This document shows, piece by piece, positions 36,111-49,100 of a stretch of 64,000 bases of DNA. The stretch is from Rhabdornis inornatus (Eukaryota; Chordata; Aves; Passeriformes; Rhabdornithidae), in contig VWZS01000547.1 of NCBI GenBank assembly GCA_013397075.1, forward strand, positions 248,240 to 312,239, in the 5' to 3' direction. The notes under the pieces were generated by a model. That model was not told the origin of the DNA. It did no database searches and saw nothing but the letters and a program-made list of their open reading frames with translations. Every line of letters starts with the position of its first letter. Within the stretch, counting starts at the first letter, position 1. The position numbers were made by a program, and so were the translations under genes.

Positions 36111-36430
36111 CAGCATTCAAAGAAAGTCTGGCCTCATAATAACAGGTTTTGAGAGCCAGGAATCTCCTCTCCACACATACGCACAAGCTGCTGTCTCTCA
36201 AATTGTAAAAATCTGACTGATCCAGGAATTCAGCTCTGAATGAGCAGGGCATTCCCACAAACAGCCACCTGAAACTGCTGTCACACAAACAATTCTCTGC
36301 TCAGCCTTGTCCTTTATTCAGCTCTTACATTGTGATGCTTAAATTTGCTGAGATGCTGAAAGAAAACTCATCCTCACTCAGTCTTCTGGCTCATAGGAAA
36401 TAAAAAAAAAAAGAGAAATTATTTTTTCAG
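36111..36430. other. unannotated DNA
   Basis: No gene is recognised. A purine run of A residues near 36403-36412 precedes the acceptor-like ATTATTTTTTCAG ending at 36430. Confidence 0.45.
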
Positions 36431-36649
36431 ATTGGAAGGGAAAAAAGCAGCTTATGTTTGAACACAGAAATCTTGTTTGTGTCTGCTCAGCTCCTCGCTT
36501 GTGAGTGTCTGCACTCCCATTTCTTGCTCCCAGCAGCCCAAAGGGATGCACTGAGTGCTCCTTCTCTGCACAAGCACACCAGAAAGGAAAAGCAGGTTCT
36601 CAATTCCCTCACTCACAGCCAGATTCTGGGAGAAAATATCATAAAGCAG
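36431..36649 (+). other. candidate 219-nt symmetric exon
   Basis: A strong acceptor (TTATTTTTTCAG ending 36430) and strong donor (AAGCAG/GTGAGA at 36650) enclose exactly 73 codons that are open in phase 0. The frame begins IGREKSSLCLNTEILFVSAQ and ends ILGENIIKQ. It has a hydrophobic patch in the first third and a basic, hydrophilic second half. No family is recognised. It may be a real alternative or lncRNA exon, or a pseudo-exon. Confidence 0.2.
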
Positions 36650-37799
36650 GTGAGAAGAGAGCTTGAACAGACCTTGACTCTAAGTAGACTAGGGGACATC
36701 TGAGGAGATCTAAGTTTAAATAGAAGTTATAGATTTAAGGTGGATCTTGAAAGAAAATTCTTGTTTTCTGATCATAAAGATTTTGCCCTTCTGGCCTTCA
36801 GCTAAAAGTCACAGAGGTAGCTCCCTCAAAAAATACTACTTAATTTCCTTTCTCTACCTACCAATTGCTTAAAAAAGGAAGGAAAATGGCAGAGCACCAA
36901 GTCACAGAGGAATTTTTGGAAGAGATATGGAAATTAGGGCTCATAATACAGTATATAAATGCTGCAAGATGCCAGTTTAATGGTCAGGAAATAGGCAGCA
37001 GACTCATTCCAGGGGAAAGGCAACGTAGTCATCATTCCTGAATGGTGTAACAAAGATTTTTCATCCTGTACATGCCCTTGGTCTCTGAGCAAGTATTTTC
37101 CTTCTGAATCCAAGCAGCATGGCTCTGCCAGTGATCCTGACATTACAGCATTTTTCTTTAATCTGTCTGGGCTTTTTAACCCAAACCAGCAAAACAACAA
37201 AAAGAACCAAACCTGTTTAATCTCCAGAACTATCTGCTTGTAAGAACCTTTGGCTTTGCTAATTTGAGCTTTTGAAATTTTCCCAGAATGATCAAAGGAA
37301 AAGCTCCAGCGAGGATGCTCCACATTGGCCAATTCCAATGCAAGAAACAATGGGATGCATTTATTGATTCTGGGCAATGCCTTGGGCCTGAGCAGCTGGA
37401 CCCCCAGCCTGCCCAGGAGTCCAGATGTGGCAATACAGTGATGAAACTCTGTAAAACTTCACTTGCAGGAGAAAAATAAGCACTAGAGCAAGAAGGTACA
37501 ACTGTACTCAGAGGATCATTTAACATTAACAGCTTCTTCTTTGCCATTTTCCACTTCTTCTAAAGCAGCCCACAGCTCTAAAGAGATTACAACCTCAAAA
37601 TTCAGGCCTAAGTATTACATGCTATCAAGCAGGATGGTTTAACTCTGTCAGCATTTCCCTTGTCCTAGTTTTTTGCAGATGCAGAATTTCAGCACATTTG
37701 ATAATTTAACTACCATTTTAGCTCTGATAGAAAGGCAAACTCCAGCAAAAATGGCCGTACCAAAATTTTTCCCAGACTGGTCCTAACTGGCAGTTTAAG
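36650..37799. other. unannotated DNA
   Basis: Overlapping open frames on both strands at 36934-37547 (147 and 105 codons on -, 63 on +) have no domain and occupy a mildly GC-richer patch. No gene is called. Confidence 0.4.
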
Positions 37800-37950
37800 A
37801 GCCTTAAAATAAATATATAATGAAGCTGAAATATTTATTATTATCATTATATAGAAATCATAATATAATGTACATTATAATAATATATTATACAACAATA
37901 TAATATACATTATTATAATAATATAATATCTCAATATTATAATAATGCCT
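37800..37950. repeat. AT-rich palindromic tract
   Basis: Almost pure A/T built from ATAATAT and TATTATAAT words. It contains the perfect 16-bp palindrome TATAATGTACATTATA (37864-37879), the palindrome TAATATATTA (37881-37890) and a hairpin pairing ATAATAT (37923-37929) with ATATTAT (37934-37940). It is a likely decayed AT microsatellite with cruciform-forming potential. Confidence 0.7.
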
Positions 37951-40900
37951 TATTTACAGTAGGGAAATGCATATCATGTACCAGTATAACCCACCAAAAT
38001 TGTTTTGACTAATAATCAGATTTAAACTTGACACTGAGCATCAAGAATAGAAAAAGGAATTGAAAATTTCAGTTACATGTTCTGTTGTTCTTGGAAAAAG
38101 AAACTCTCTTATGAGCTTGTTTTTTGCTCAGGATCTAAACAGAGTCATTGAAACAACATCAAACATGCACTGGAGTTATTGTGAGGGCAAAAAGTAGAAA
38201 ATTGGATACTTATTCCCCATGGGAACATGGGAAACAAATGAGAAACTCAGAAATAAAAAGATATGATTACAAAAATTAAGCACAACAATGAAATGCTCTG
38301 ACAATGGAAGGTTTCAAAATCATTTGTTACTTTTGCAGTTCCATAAAACAAATTTGTATTTGAGAAATGAGATTCTCTGAATAATCCAAACAAGTCTTTC
38401 ACTGTCGCTATGATTATTATCCTATTTAAATAAAAGACCTATGTTTCTGTAGTAATTATCATACCATATCCCTAATTAATTATTACTCAAAATATCTGTT
38501 AAAATTCTTGCCAACCATTTAGAAACAGGCACAAATTATTCCCTTTGATCAGACTTGCATTGCTAAAGGCACATTAAAAATACAGAGAGAGTCTGGAAAA
38601 GCCTTACAAAATTGTCCATAAAGCCAGAATTATGTTAACTACTGCAGCAGCCCTTACTCTGCATATTCACAATTTGATTGCATATGAAGACAGTTACTGG
38701 TTTTGGACAAGAGGTCAACCCACATCCTAAACATTAACTTGTACACAGTTCAAAAGAAAATAATTGCCCTCTAATTTGAGGACATGACGAAAGAAATTAA
38801 GGATTAAAAACCCCACAAGATTTGTGAGCTTCAAATCATGCTACAGTTAAATAGACAATAACAACTGCCCAGATTCTGCAAGGCTGAATTCAACCTCTGG
38901 ATGTTTAGCACACTGCCAAGTAGTTAATGAAGAGAAAATCCTGGCCAGAGAATGTGATGCTCTGCTCCTGGTCCTTTGAAAAACTCTCTGGATTTTTAAT
39001 TCCCATGAACAGAATCTCATTTTTAAAATGATTCCTGTGAAAGACCCGTGACAGCAAAGATAGATGCTTCTCACAATTCAAATTTGTGATGCTCCTGGAC
39101 TCAGTCTTCAAATCTCTGATGTTTCTTTCACTAAACCTCCTCTGGAATTGCAATCTCTATGTCAGGATCCTCATTTCTAAAAGAAATACCCTCAGTGTAT
39201 GTTTCCACTAAAGCTTTGAAACCAGTTTCAGAAGGTACTAAACCCACAGATGAAATAGGTACTGTATGAGAACTCAGTGGCATCAGCCTGTCATCAAGTT
39301 AACACCCTTTGAAAAACTGTTTTGCCAATTTCCATGCAAAAGGTCCCAGGGTATTAAATAATTTCTGATATTCTCTTAACTGAGCATAAGCAGACAAACT
39401 TGAAACATGAAGCATGCTAGGGATGTATTGCTATCCAAGAGCATTGCATCTACCCAGGTCAAACTCATTTCAGCTCAGAACTTACAGAAAAGGTGGAGGC
39501 ATTGGAGATGTTTTCCTGCCTCTGAATAATGCAGCTTGTGAAAATTCAGGAAAACATAGTTTAAATCTTATGTCATCCTATTCATAAGAAAAAAAAATCC
39601 TTCATTTAGCACAGTTAATCAAAAATACCCTTGGAGTCTCTCACAGGTTAGATAACACTTAAAAACATCCAAAAGTATGAAGAGTATTGAGCCACAACGA
39701 TGCCCCTCATTCACTTGTTATACATTCAGATAAAAAATCCCCCACTAATGAAAATATAACCTATAGAAAATTCCAGTGAGATGCAATCCAAGCAACAAAG
39801 TACTTTCCTATAGTTTATTAGGCCAACTTTTGAACTCAGCAGAAAGAACTCTGTCTTGTATTTAGTTCAACAAAACAAAGCCAGGACACCTCCAAGGCTC
39901 TCTGGAGGTCCTGCTTAATTATGCAGATATTTCAGGCTCTGTACTTGAACTGCACAGAGGAGCTGCAATGGACAGATCCCTATTTTAAACCTTGAAAGAA
40001 GATGTTACCACAAAAGAACATTTTAATCAGCTGCTAAAAAAGTGGTTGAGAGCTGGAACTGTAAAAATAACCAAGTACAAATTTTAGAAGGAGTATTTTC
40101 CTCTAAGAATTGTTTCCGTGCAATAATGAAGCCATGACATTTGTTTTCAATATAGTTATCCATATGAACCAGTCTAGAAGTAGGTAGGACTGCCCTAAAA
40201 AACCCAAACAAAAACTATCAACAAAAAAACACACCCCAAATCTAACACAGATTAAGGGGCTTCTCCCTCCAATCCCCAATATGTAACATGTGGCGCTAAT
40301 GGGAGTTTTGTGCACTTCAAGAAAAGCATAAAAAGTAATTCCCATATGCTGCAGTTGCCAAAGGGAATTTGTTACATTCACTGATGTTAAATTAGGCCAT
40401 TGTGTATACACTTCAGAAACAGAGGCAGGCCATAAAAACTCCTACATGTTATTACTTGAGCATTCATTCCTCAGATTGTCTCTTTGCTGATATTAAATTC
40501 TGAATGTTGTTCATCAGAGAGTGACTGATAATAAAGAAGTGATTGACAAACTTATTACTTGGCTTTAAAAATAAGTTCTCCCAATTCAAAAGATTCTTCT
40601 CAAGTCCAGGGAGACGTGGCTTGTTCTTTGTAGCAGAAGGCTGTAATTGGAAAAAAATATACACAGAGGGGGAAAATAGACTAGGTTTGTATTTAAACTG
40701 TGTAAATAACTGGATATGTGGTTCTTAGTTGAAAGTATCTAGCATGGCTTAGAGAGAGCAGCAGGAGCTGGGGCTGGGGGGTTCTTTTCCTTCTTTCAGC
40801 ATCAGTCTGGGCAGTCTGAGCAAGTGGGGTCACTCCATGGCACGCTCTCAAGGACCTGCTGCTGCAGTAAAGTCAAACGTGTAGCACAGTGAGATGTTCC

Positions 40901-41384
40901 TTACTTGTCACCCAGGCATCCCCTGGGGGCCATAACCCCAGTGCATGTCCATTTAAACCCATCATGACAAAAGCAACGATCCACTCTTCCCTCCCAGTCC
41001 TCTTGCTTGTTCCCAGCCCCTTTCTGCTGCCAGGGCAGGAGCTGGATGGGCTCCCTGGGGCTGAGTGAACACTGGCCAGGGCAAGGAGGGCTGAGCATGA
41101 GGGTGTGCTGGGACCAGCCTTTGGCAGCAGCAGCACAGGTCCATCCCTATCCCTGACTATGTGGCTCCATCCGTGCCTGGGGGCACTTCCCAGATTGTGT
41201 GTGCAGCCTTAAGGCTTCTCCTGGGTATGATTTTGTGTCTTTGGGTGAGGACAGTGCCAGCATAGGGTTAAAATGTTTCTAAAAATCATGGGAACTGCAT
41301 ACAATAGATTCAGGAGGGTGGAAAGGAAGATTGGGTCTGGTAGGCCTGGGAAATGAATATTGAGCTTTGTTTTTTTCTAGATCA
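37951..41384. other. unannotated DNA with a GC-richer island at 40740-41200
   Basis: AT-rich to about 40700, then a GC-richer island with overlapping short minus-strand frames that look compositional. The 180 bases just left of the LTR show no retroviral internal sequence. No gene is recognised. Confidence 0.45.
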
Positions 41385-41743
41385 TGTGAAGCTATACCTG
41401 TGTAATCATCATATGATAAATGATATGATTGCTTGGTAATTGAATATGATTATTTTTTAATCGTAATAAGAACCATGAGAAATTATGTAATCGTAACAAG
41501 AATCATGAGAAAGAATATTTGGGGGGGCCTAATGAAAATTATGAGAATACATGCTTGGATAAGATCAATGTATGGAACAATATGGGTTTAATAATTAATA
41601 TATAGTTATATAATGAAAAGAGTATAAAAACATGTTTATCTCAGATCCAGATTGGAGTCAGATTTGGGTCTGGACCCCTGATTCCCAGAGCTCTTCAATA
41701 AAGCACCTGCATATAATCATTCTGGGATTATGTGTTTTCAACA
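41385..41743 (+). mobile_element. solo endogenous retrovirus LTR
   Basis: A 359-bp unit starts TGTGAAGC and ends TTTTCAACA, the usual TG...CA form. It has a TATA box TATAAAAA at 41623-41630 and a polyadenylation signal AATAAA at 41697-41702, spaced as in an LTR with U3, R and U5. U3 carries a 30-bp tandem duplication (41458-41487 and 41488-41517, TAATCGTAA.AAGAA.CATGAG) and a degenerate third copy near 41530. No primer-binding site or gag sequence follows 41743 and no polypurine tract precedes it, so the internal region was lost, most likely by LTR-LTR recombination. Flanks AGATCA and CTATCA share ATCA and may be a decayed target duplication. The family is not resolved. Confidence 0.8.
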
Positions 41744-42479
41744 CTATCAACAGGACCCTGCCAGCAGAAAACAACTCCCTAGTTATACTGCACTTATTTA
41801 CCACCTCTTTAGCTCTCTGAGCATCTATTGCAAGATCAGAGTAGCAACCGTGCTGTCACAAGGAAGCAGCAGGAGCAGAGAGGCACCTGCATGAGCTGCA
41901 AGGCCAGCCATGCCTTCCTTGGAGCAGTCCCAGAGCTCTGACTCAAGAGGTGCAAATAATCCTTCAGTGCCAAGGGCCTGATTGAAGACTGCTTTTTGAT
42001 TCATTGGGCTCCAAATTAAGGTCAGACCTGATCATTTTTTACTCTCAATGAACTTTTAGCCTCAGGTACCAAGCAGCAAACACTCCAGATGTCAAGCACA
42101 TAGACTGAACTTCAGCAGGTCCTTCTCTCGAGCAGCAGCCGCTGCTGCAACAAGGTCACTGAGATTCAGGCAGAGGATGGAGAGTTCTGACTGGCAAAAT
42201 CCACAGTCAGAAAGTGCAGCATGTGCATAGGTGTTTGCAAAAGCACAGGCAGTCTTCAACTCTCCTGACCTTGAGATATTTTCCTAGAATATGCCTCTTT
42301 AAAATTGTAGGTACTTAAAAGCAAAACCAGCTGAAAACAAAACCATATTATTAGAAGTTGTGTGATGGGATAATGCCAGCTCATTTCATGAGCTAAGTTC
42401 TATGCTTTCATTCAAAATAACTGAGCAAACAATCTTTCTCAAGTCTCTCCCCCACCTCCCATTTTCATTTAATTCTGGG
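41744..42479. other. unannotated DNA
   Basis: No gene is recognised. A GCAGCAGC-C-GCTGCTGC palindrome lies at 42132-42148 beside CTCGAG. Confidence 0.45.
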
Positions 42480-42900
42480 CCAAGCCCAAATCCCCTGTCA
42501 GCCGTGTGCAGCTAACCTTCAATTTCTGTCAGCATGGTTTACCATCAGCCTGAAATCCTCAATCATGAACCTACACACCGTTACCTGAAGCAGCTGTTTT
42601 TTTCTAGTTAACCTTTTAAACTATCAAAGCTCATTTTTTAGTCAGGGTTATCTTCCCTCTGTTTCGCCTTCCCCGATCCCTTTTTCTCCCTCACCCAATT
42701 ACTCACATGTGAGCTTAAAAGCATGTTAAATGGATTTATTTGGCTCACCCTCTTTGACTTACCGGCCTTTAAATTAGCAGTAAATATTTTGTTATTTAAG
42801 TAAATAATTGCCTTTCTGCATCTATTTGTCTACTTATACAGCTGCATTTTATTTTCAGTTTGGATTATAATTTACAACTTGGAACTTGGTTGCATAGCAA
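42480..42900. promoter_or_regulatory. candidate conserved non-coding element
   Basis: Repeat-free stretch with retained CpGs (TTTCGCC, CCCCGAT, TACCGGCC) and AT-core words (ACCCAATTACTCACATGTG, TTTAAATTAGCAG, TATAATTTAC). The mix resembles deeply conserved enhancers, but only an alignment would show it. Confidence 0.2.
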
Positions 42901-44480
42901 GAACTGAATCCATCTTCCTGTTTGCTCAGGATTCTGAAGGAGTGTTGCCAATGGCTTTTCAATAGCGTCCTGCCAAATACATACACAAAACTACAAAGCA
43001 CCTTATATTACCTCAGAATGCAACAATAGAAAAGCTATTTCTAGGCAAGTCTACAACAATGCATTGCTGTCTAGGAATCCAAAATCACAGCTACATCTCA
43101 GCAGCATACTTCAGATTTTATTCATCTGAAGAAGAGCCAGGCCAGTGCAATGGCACAATGCAGCTTTTTGTCACTACAAGGTGTGGTGTGAACAGGGTTT
43201 CTGACAACCAGTGAATTAGCCCTGGAAAACAGTTTAGTTTTGGCTTGAAAATCAGCACAGATGAGTATTTTCTTTAATATAGGTTAAATAAAAATTTACA
43301 AATTTTGAAAGAAGTAGCGCCCTTGTCCTGTCTTTTTCAGAAAGGAAAAACAGTAAGGCAGTGTTTTGCTTGAACCCCTGGCCAAACTCTGACTTGTCTT
43401 TAGGTGACTTTTATTACTCACAGTAATAAAAACACCATTATCTTGAAATTCAGGTACACAATTGAGATATTTCCAGATAGTTCAATGACATTCAAAATAA
43501 GTGGAAAAATATGCATATTGATTTTCCATTTTGACAGCATTAAGATTTATTTACTCTTGATGTTGCAGTGACCTCTAGTTTGTCTTGGTCAATACATACC
43601 TCAAGGGTTGATAAACCTTAATATTCACCTCCATGAGAGTCAATATCCACTTTATAATATAAAAGCTATCCCATGGGACAAACATTAATATTGTCAAATA
43701 GATTCAGTCCCTCACCTCTTTCTTCTCTTAATGTAAAAAATGACCGAGCTTGAATCCTTGGCAAAATTGAGGGGAAGGAAAAAAAATGGCAATGAATTCT
43801 GACAAACTAAAGAATGTGCAAAATGTGTCATTGACCTTTATCTAAAAGATCTCTGGGTGAAATAATCGTCCAGATTTGGGTATTGGAGAAGAGCCAGGCT
43901 GGTTTTTACAGGATAACTTCACACTTGTTCTTGTAGAAATTTACCTACAACTTAAAACTAGAGATACAACTTGCCTATTTCTAACTGGCTGTCTTCTGGT
44001 GATGCTGTCCCCAAAAGGCACCAGCAGATGGAATGGGATGTTGATTTCCTTCCCAGAAGCCAACAACAGCTGGATGGGATGTTGTTTTCCTAGTACCAGT
44101 GTTAACTTCTGGTTGATCGTGCAGCTCCCAAAAATTCATACAGCGATCATGAATTATAATTACCAGTGCATGTTTGGGAATTTCCTACAGAGACAACCAC
44201 AGTCCAGAATAAAATACAGAAATTTTGTAATCACATCTCTTTTTTAACCATTCAGGTTGGCTGCTTTACCACTGGGGGTATCTTAGGCCCTACAGGCTGT
44301 GCTCATTCCTGTCAAGGAACTTAAACCAAGGGACAGAATAATTTCCCACATAATACAGAAGAAGAGTGTGAAGCCAGTTTTAACTGACTGCTATTGCCAT
44401 TAAAATATCAGGGTTTTTTTTCAAAACTTGCTGTAGTAAACATCTGGGAATTCTTCTATTCAGGTAGCAGATACTGTGAG
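42901..44480. other. unannotated DNA
   Basis: A 123-codon plus-strand frame (43876-44247) lacks motifs. GATGGAATGGGATGTTG is followed by CTGGATGGGATGTTG about 46 bases on (44028 and 44073), a weak internal duplication. No gene is called. Confidence 0.4.
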
Positions 44481-44519
44481 TTTTTTTGTTTTGGGTTTTT
44501 TTTTTTTTTAGTTTTTTTA
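44481..44519. repeat. T-rich simple sequence
   Basis: T7 and T15 runs interrupted by GTTTTGGG, then a T7 run. It is not attached to a recognisable element. Confidence 0.85.
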
Positions 44520-45529
44520 CAGAACTGCTGTCTGCCTCAGTGAATGATGCACTGGCACTAGGCCAGGCTGAAACACACATCTGTATGTGCATCTTTTAAG
44601 TTGAAGAGAGTTATCAATGCAACTCAACTTTCTGATTATTAATTCCTACTTTTGAATTTTCTAGTGGGAAAAAAATCCCCTGCATCAGCTGCTGCATCCC
44701 AGAAAGGATCCACTGTAGGAATGTGGACAAGGGGAAGTTTGTCCTGGTGCCCAACAGACTTGCAGTTCCCAGAAGAGCTCTGAAGATTTTAAGAGATGAT
44801 TTATATTAGGATGATTGTAACTTATATTGGAAACTGGACCAGTGCCCAAGGCTGGGCTAAGTGTCATGAAAAGCTTTGTATGTCCTCCCACACATTTCAC
44901 TGTATAATCATAGACTGCTACATTCATGTTGAAAAATGCAAGGTTTTTTAATAAAACACATGGTGTAGAATCATTTTCAGTTCTGCTCCACCACTAAAAA
45001 CCTTAGGTAGTACATTTTTTATCAAATGTTCTGCAAATTATTTGGGGTATTTCCAGATCTATTTTTACCATACATATTAAATCAGATAATTTATTTCCCA
45101 GACAAATTAAAGAACTAATGAAGTTTTCAAGAGGTCTATTTTAGTTGCAATCTTACTCTTAACTTCCATTAATAATACAGTGCATGAAAGTCTTCAGTTC
45201 ATCTTTATGCTGATTATGGCATTTTGTATTCAATGGGTACCTCTTGGTCAGCAATAATGAAGACATAACAATAGAAGTGAAATAAAATTCAGTGAATATT
45301 TTCAGGTATGCATTCTTCACTTGTAATTAAAGCTCCACTAATCTCTTTTAGAAGGAGTATTACCTGCAATATTGCCAGCACCTCACCTAAGTAGAAGAGC
45401 TGTAAATCAGATAGCGAAGCAAATCTCATTTTAAAACTACTTGAATCTATGTAAAGCTATTCACTAAACTTTAATACTTACATTGATTCTTCAGAGCAAG
45501 AAGGAAAATAATCAAATCTGAACTGCAGT
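44520..45529. other. unannotated AT-rich DNA
   Basis: No gene, element or RNA is recognised. Confidence 0.45.
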
Positions 45530-46123
45530 TTAACAATAAGTCCCACTGGACACAGCTGAAGCAAAGTCTTGCTTGTGAAAATTGCCAAGCCAATGCACAA
45601 CATTTTTTATTGCCAATAGCCGGGGTTCTGCTCCACTGCTATGGTCTCTGACTGAAAGCTCTTCCAAAATTATCCTTGTGATTAGAAAACCTCTGTTAAT
45701 CTCCGATCTAAAACTACTGACAGCCAGTTCAGAATTATTGATTTTTGTTATCATCATTATTTGGTGCAAATCCTTCTTTCCTGGAATAGACCCTGAACTG
45801 TCCTGCAGGGTTATTTCCCTCATTGCCTTAATTTCTTTACTCTGCACCACATCAGATTTTCTAGTGTCAGAAAGAGACAATTCATCCCTTCTTTCTTTAA
45901 CAGCACCTTGGGCAACTCCTCCAGTTTCTTTTACTTGAGGGAACAGCTGCTGAGTCACAGAGAGAATTCCTGCTGGATTCTCCTTGACATCAGTTTTTAT
46001 CACCAGGCTTCCAAAAGTGAGGGTTAATTTCTGTCCAGTGCCACTGATCAGACACAGAGACAGCAGCATCTGAACTCTAACACAAACTTTCCATCTATCT
46101 GCTCCCCTCCTCTCAAAGCACAC
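45530..46123 (-). other. unidentified 197-codon open reading frame
   Basis: An uninterrupted minus-strand frame runs for 594 bases and stops with TAA. Its first codon is GTG, directly after CCCCAG on the minus strand, so it could begin at a weak splice acceptor rather than as a start. The translation is hydrophilic, rich in S, K, E, T and V, with a short hydrophobic run near residues 19-26 and a final segment VVHWLGNFHKQDFASAV. No domain or family is recognised. At this AT content a stop-free run this long is somewhat unexpected but possible by chance. The opposite strand also has a 118-codon open frame (45582-45938). Confidence 0.2.
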
Positions 46124-49100
46124 CTGGGGACTGTCTGTGTATGTTCACTATCCAGTGCTGCTACTTTTCAGTTGAAAACCAGGAGTGTGTTTTTGCTTTT
46201 CAATGGTTTGCCATTGGGCTGGGCTTCTTATGTGAACAAATTTATAGAAATTAATGAATCTTCTCCTAAAGTTAAAAATAACTACCTAAACAAACCAGCA
46301 CGTTTGCCTCAAATACAGATTTTGATTTTGTGTTACTTTGGAAGCCACCAGGTTATACCATAACAAAACTTAGAATTTTCTGTGACGTTAGGCTTGTCTC
46401 TTAAATATCCAGTACCTCAAGAAGAGGTGATATCTGGTGATTTGGCTCCTTTTTGAGACACAGAAAACTGAAGTTCAAGGGTTTACACTAAAACAGAGTC
46501 ATAACATTTGTGAAGTATGGCATTTTTCATGGGATAAGATGTCATTTCCTGCCCAGATCCACTTCCATATTCTCTTTTTGGCACAAGAACACAGAAGTCT
46601 GAAGAAACACTTGTAGTTATTTTTTGTGATGCATATTTCTGAACACAAGCTGTGACATTAATCTAATGTATGTCTCTCTGCATTAACAAATCAACAAATT
46701 CTTGAAATACTGCATTCCCAAAACTGAGTGCTGGAGGTTAGAACGTACCTAAAATGTCTGCTGATAATTTGTTTGTGCTCTTTCACTTGGGAGGGTAAAG
46801 TCTAAATATTTACACTGTTTGGTACATAAATTGTATTGTACTTGGAATCATTCTGAAGTTCTGCAGCCCAGATTTGTTCTAGAAAGTAATGATATTCAAA
46901 AAAAAGTTTACAGTCAAACATTAAAGCAAATAAACAAAAACCAGCATATATATAGATACAGTATAGATTTTGGTTGTTGAATTCTGGTACTAGTGGCCAA
47001 AACGAAAGAAAAAGCATAAATCTTTTTTTTTTCCCTAGTCACGTTAACAAAGAGGCTGGAGGAGTTTAGAAACCCAGTAGTCCAGAAATCTGCTGCCTGT
47101 ATAACTGGTTCTCCTACAGATTTGCTGCAGTCTGCTTGTTCTCCTCTCTCAGAGCAATCCTTAAGGATCCAAATAGTTCAAACACTGCTGAGAAAAGCCT
47201 CTAACCTCCTATTGGAGTCAGAACTGCTCCAAGGAGAAGTAGCTTAACAGGAGAAGACCAAGGCTGCACAAAACCTTTGCACTCCCATGCAACATCTCTG
47301 TGAGAATGTAAAAAATCAGGAAACGGGACCAAAACCCCACACCTCAATAAAGCAGACATTCTCACTTGCAGTTATCATTTACACTCAATAATTAACAAGA
47401 TAGATATTAATTCAGAGCTTTTAGAGAGTTCACACATGGCTTTCCATGTTGTCTCCTTAGAAAGAAAATTTTCAAGACTTTCCATCACAGTTGCTCAGCG
47501 TTCAGTGCTTTGGAGCACAGGCACTACAGAAGGACAGAATTTCAGTTTCCTATCACACTGGTGTGGAGCTAAATGCCACAGAAGGATGAAGAAGGCAATA
47601 ATTAACTTCTTATCCAAACTTCCAGACTTTATGCAGTCCCTTCATGCCTAATGACTCCAGGCAGGTTTTGGAGGATGCACTCACCCCCAGCAGAGAGTTG
47701 GGGGAGCCCTTTTCACAGCAAATCCCCAACCCCAGTAATTCAAGGAAGGAAATGCAGAAGTCTGCAGGGCACAGTGCTATGGTCAGCTCTGTCTGCAGCA
47801 TAACCCACAAGCAGGCCAAGAACTGGATTTTTCTTTTTAAGGAAACAGCCAGAAATCTGCATTTATAGCACAGACCCAAATGTACAAAGGTGGCTACAAG
47901 ACACTAAACCATTTTTGATTCATCTCCTGGAGGAGTGATACAGACCAGATTAAAATGTCTACAATTTTCTTTAGAGGACTTTCTAAGATACCAAACAATA
48001 AAGGAAAATAGCTGACATTAAAAAAAAAAGCAAACAGAAAAGCTCCCAAACATCCCCGGAAATAAACCTGGGAGAAAAATATTTAGAATCATACTCAGTA
48101 TAGCAGGCTGAGTTCATGCTGGCACCATCTATGCTGCTGAATTATAAACCTCTCAGAAACCAAGGCTATAATTACAGCTGGGTGACACTTGAACTTTCCA
48201 TGGCCAAACATTTCACAGGACATAATTTCTGCATGAGATTTCATGGCACATTGTAAAGCCTTGAACTTCTTCCATCATAGTGGAATTTTGTGATCCTCTT
48301 TTGCCAAGACATAAATGAATAATTATTGGTGAGCAATGATAAAAATTAATTACTTTCCTTTTTAGGAGCAGAATCAGTAAGAAAGCTTGCTGTCTATTGT
48401 TGGTGCTGAGGCAAAGGCTAGAGAAGAGTGGCCAGCAGTGTAATCTGCAATGTTTTGTTCCAGTGAGTGATAGCTCCTGGTTTAGAGGAGAGGGCATTTC
48501 ATATCTTCTTTTGCTTTCAATCACATCTTTTCATTAGTGATGCCTGAACCTCAAACCCAGCTGGAGATGGTGCAGGTGAGCACTTACAAGCGTGGATGGT
48601 TATCTGGAGCTTATCTGAACAACTTTTATCAGCAATATTGCAATGGGAATTTCACAAGAACAGTTTTTCTGGTTCTTCTTTTTCCTGATTAGGTACTGCA
48701 AGAGCTTGTCTGCTCCTGCACGCAAGACCCAGCCTGCTGCCTGGCTGCAGTCAGAATAGGAACAAAACCAGTTCATTTCAGGTGTCTTAGGGGATGCAAA
48801 ACTAGCACTGAGGCAACATCACAGTAAATATAACTATTCTTAATTTCCAGGTAAAATCAGAAAGATAAAAAAGCTCACAGATTATAATGAGGTTTTTCTA
48901 TCTCTCTTTCCCCCCTGCTCCCCTTTCCCTTTTTATGGCATAAAACTAGGAACAAGCAAATTCAGATCAGGTGTGGGAAACAGCTGCTAAGCTTTAGCAC
49001 AACTAGATTGAAAAATAGAAGAAAATGAAAGTGTGGTTATTGGGGTCAGTGGAAATTGGACAAGCAAATTAGTGGAAAACAGAATATAGAGAGAACAATT

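Noticed and set aside
47330..47380. AATAAAGCAG resembling an LTR polyadenylation region
   Set aside because: No TATA box upstream, no TG...CA borders, and no similarity to the LTR at 41385-41743.
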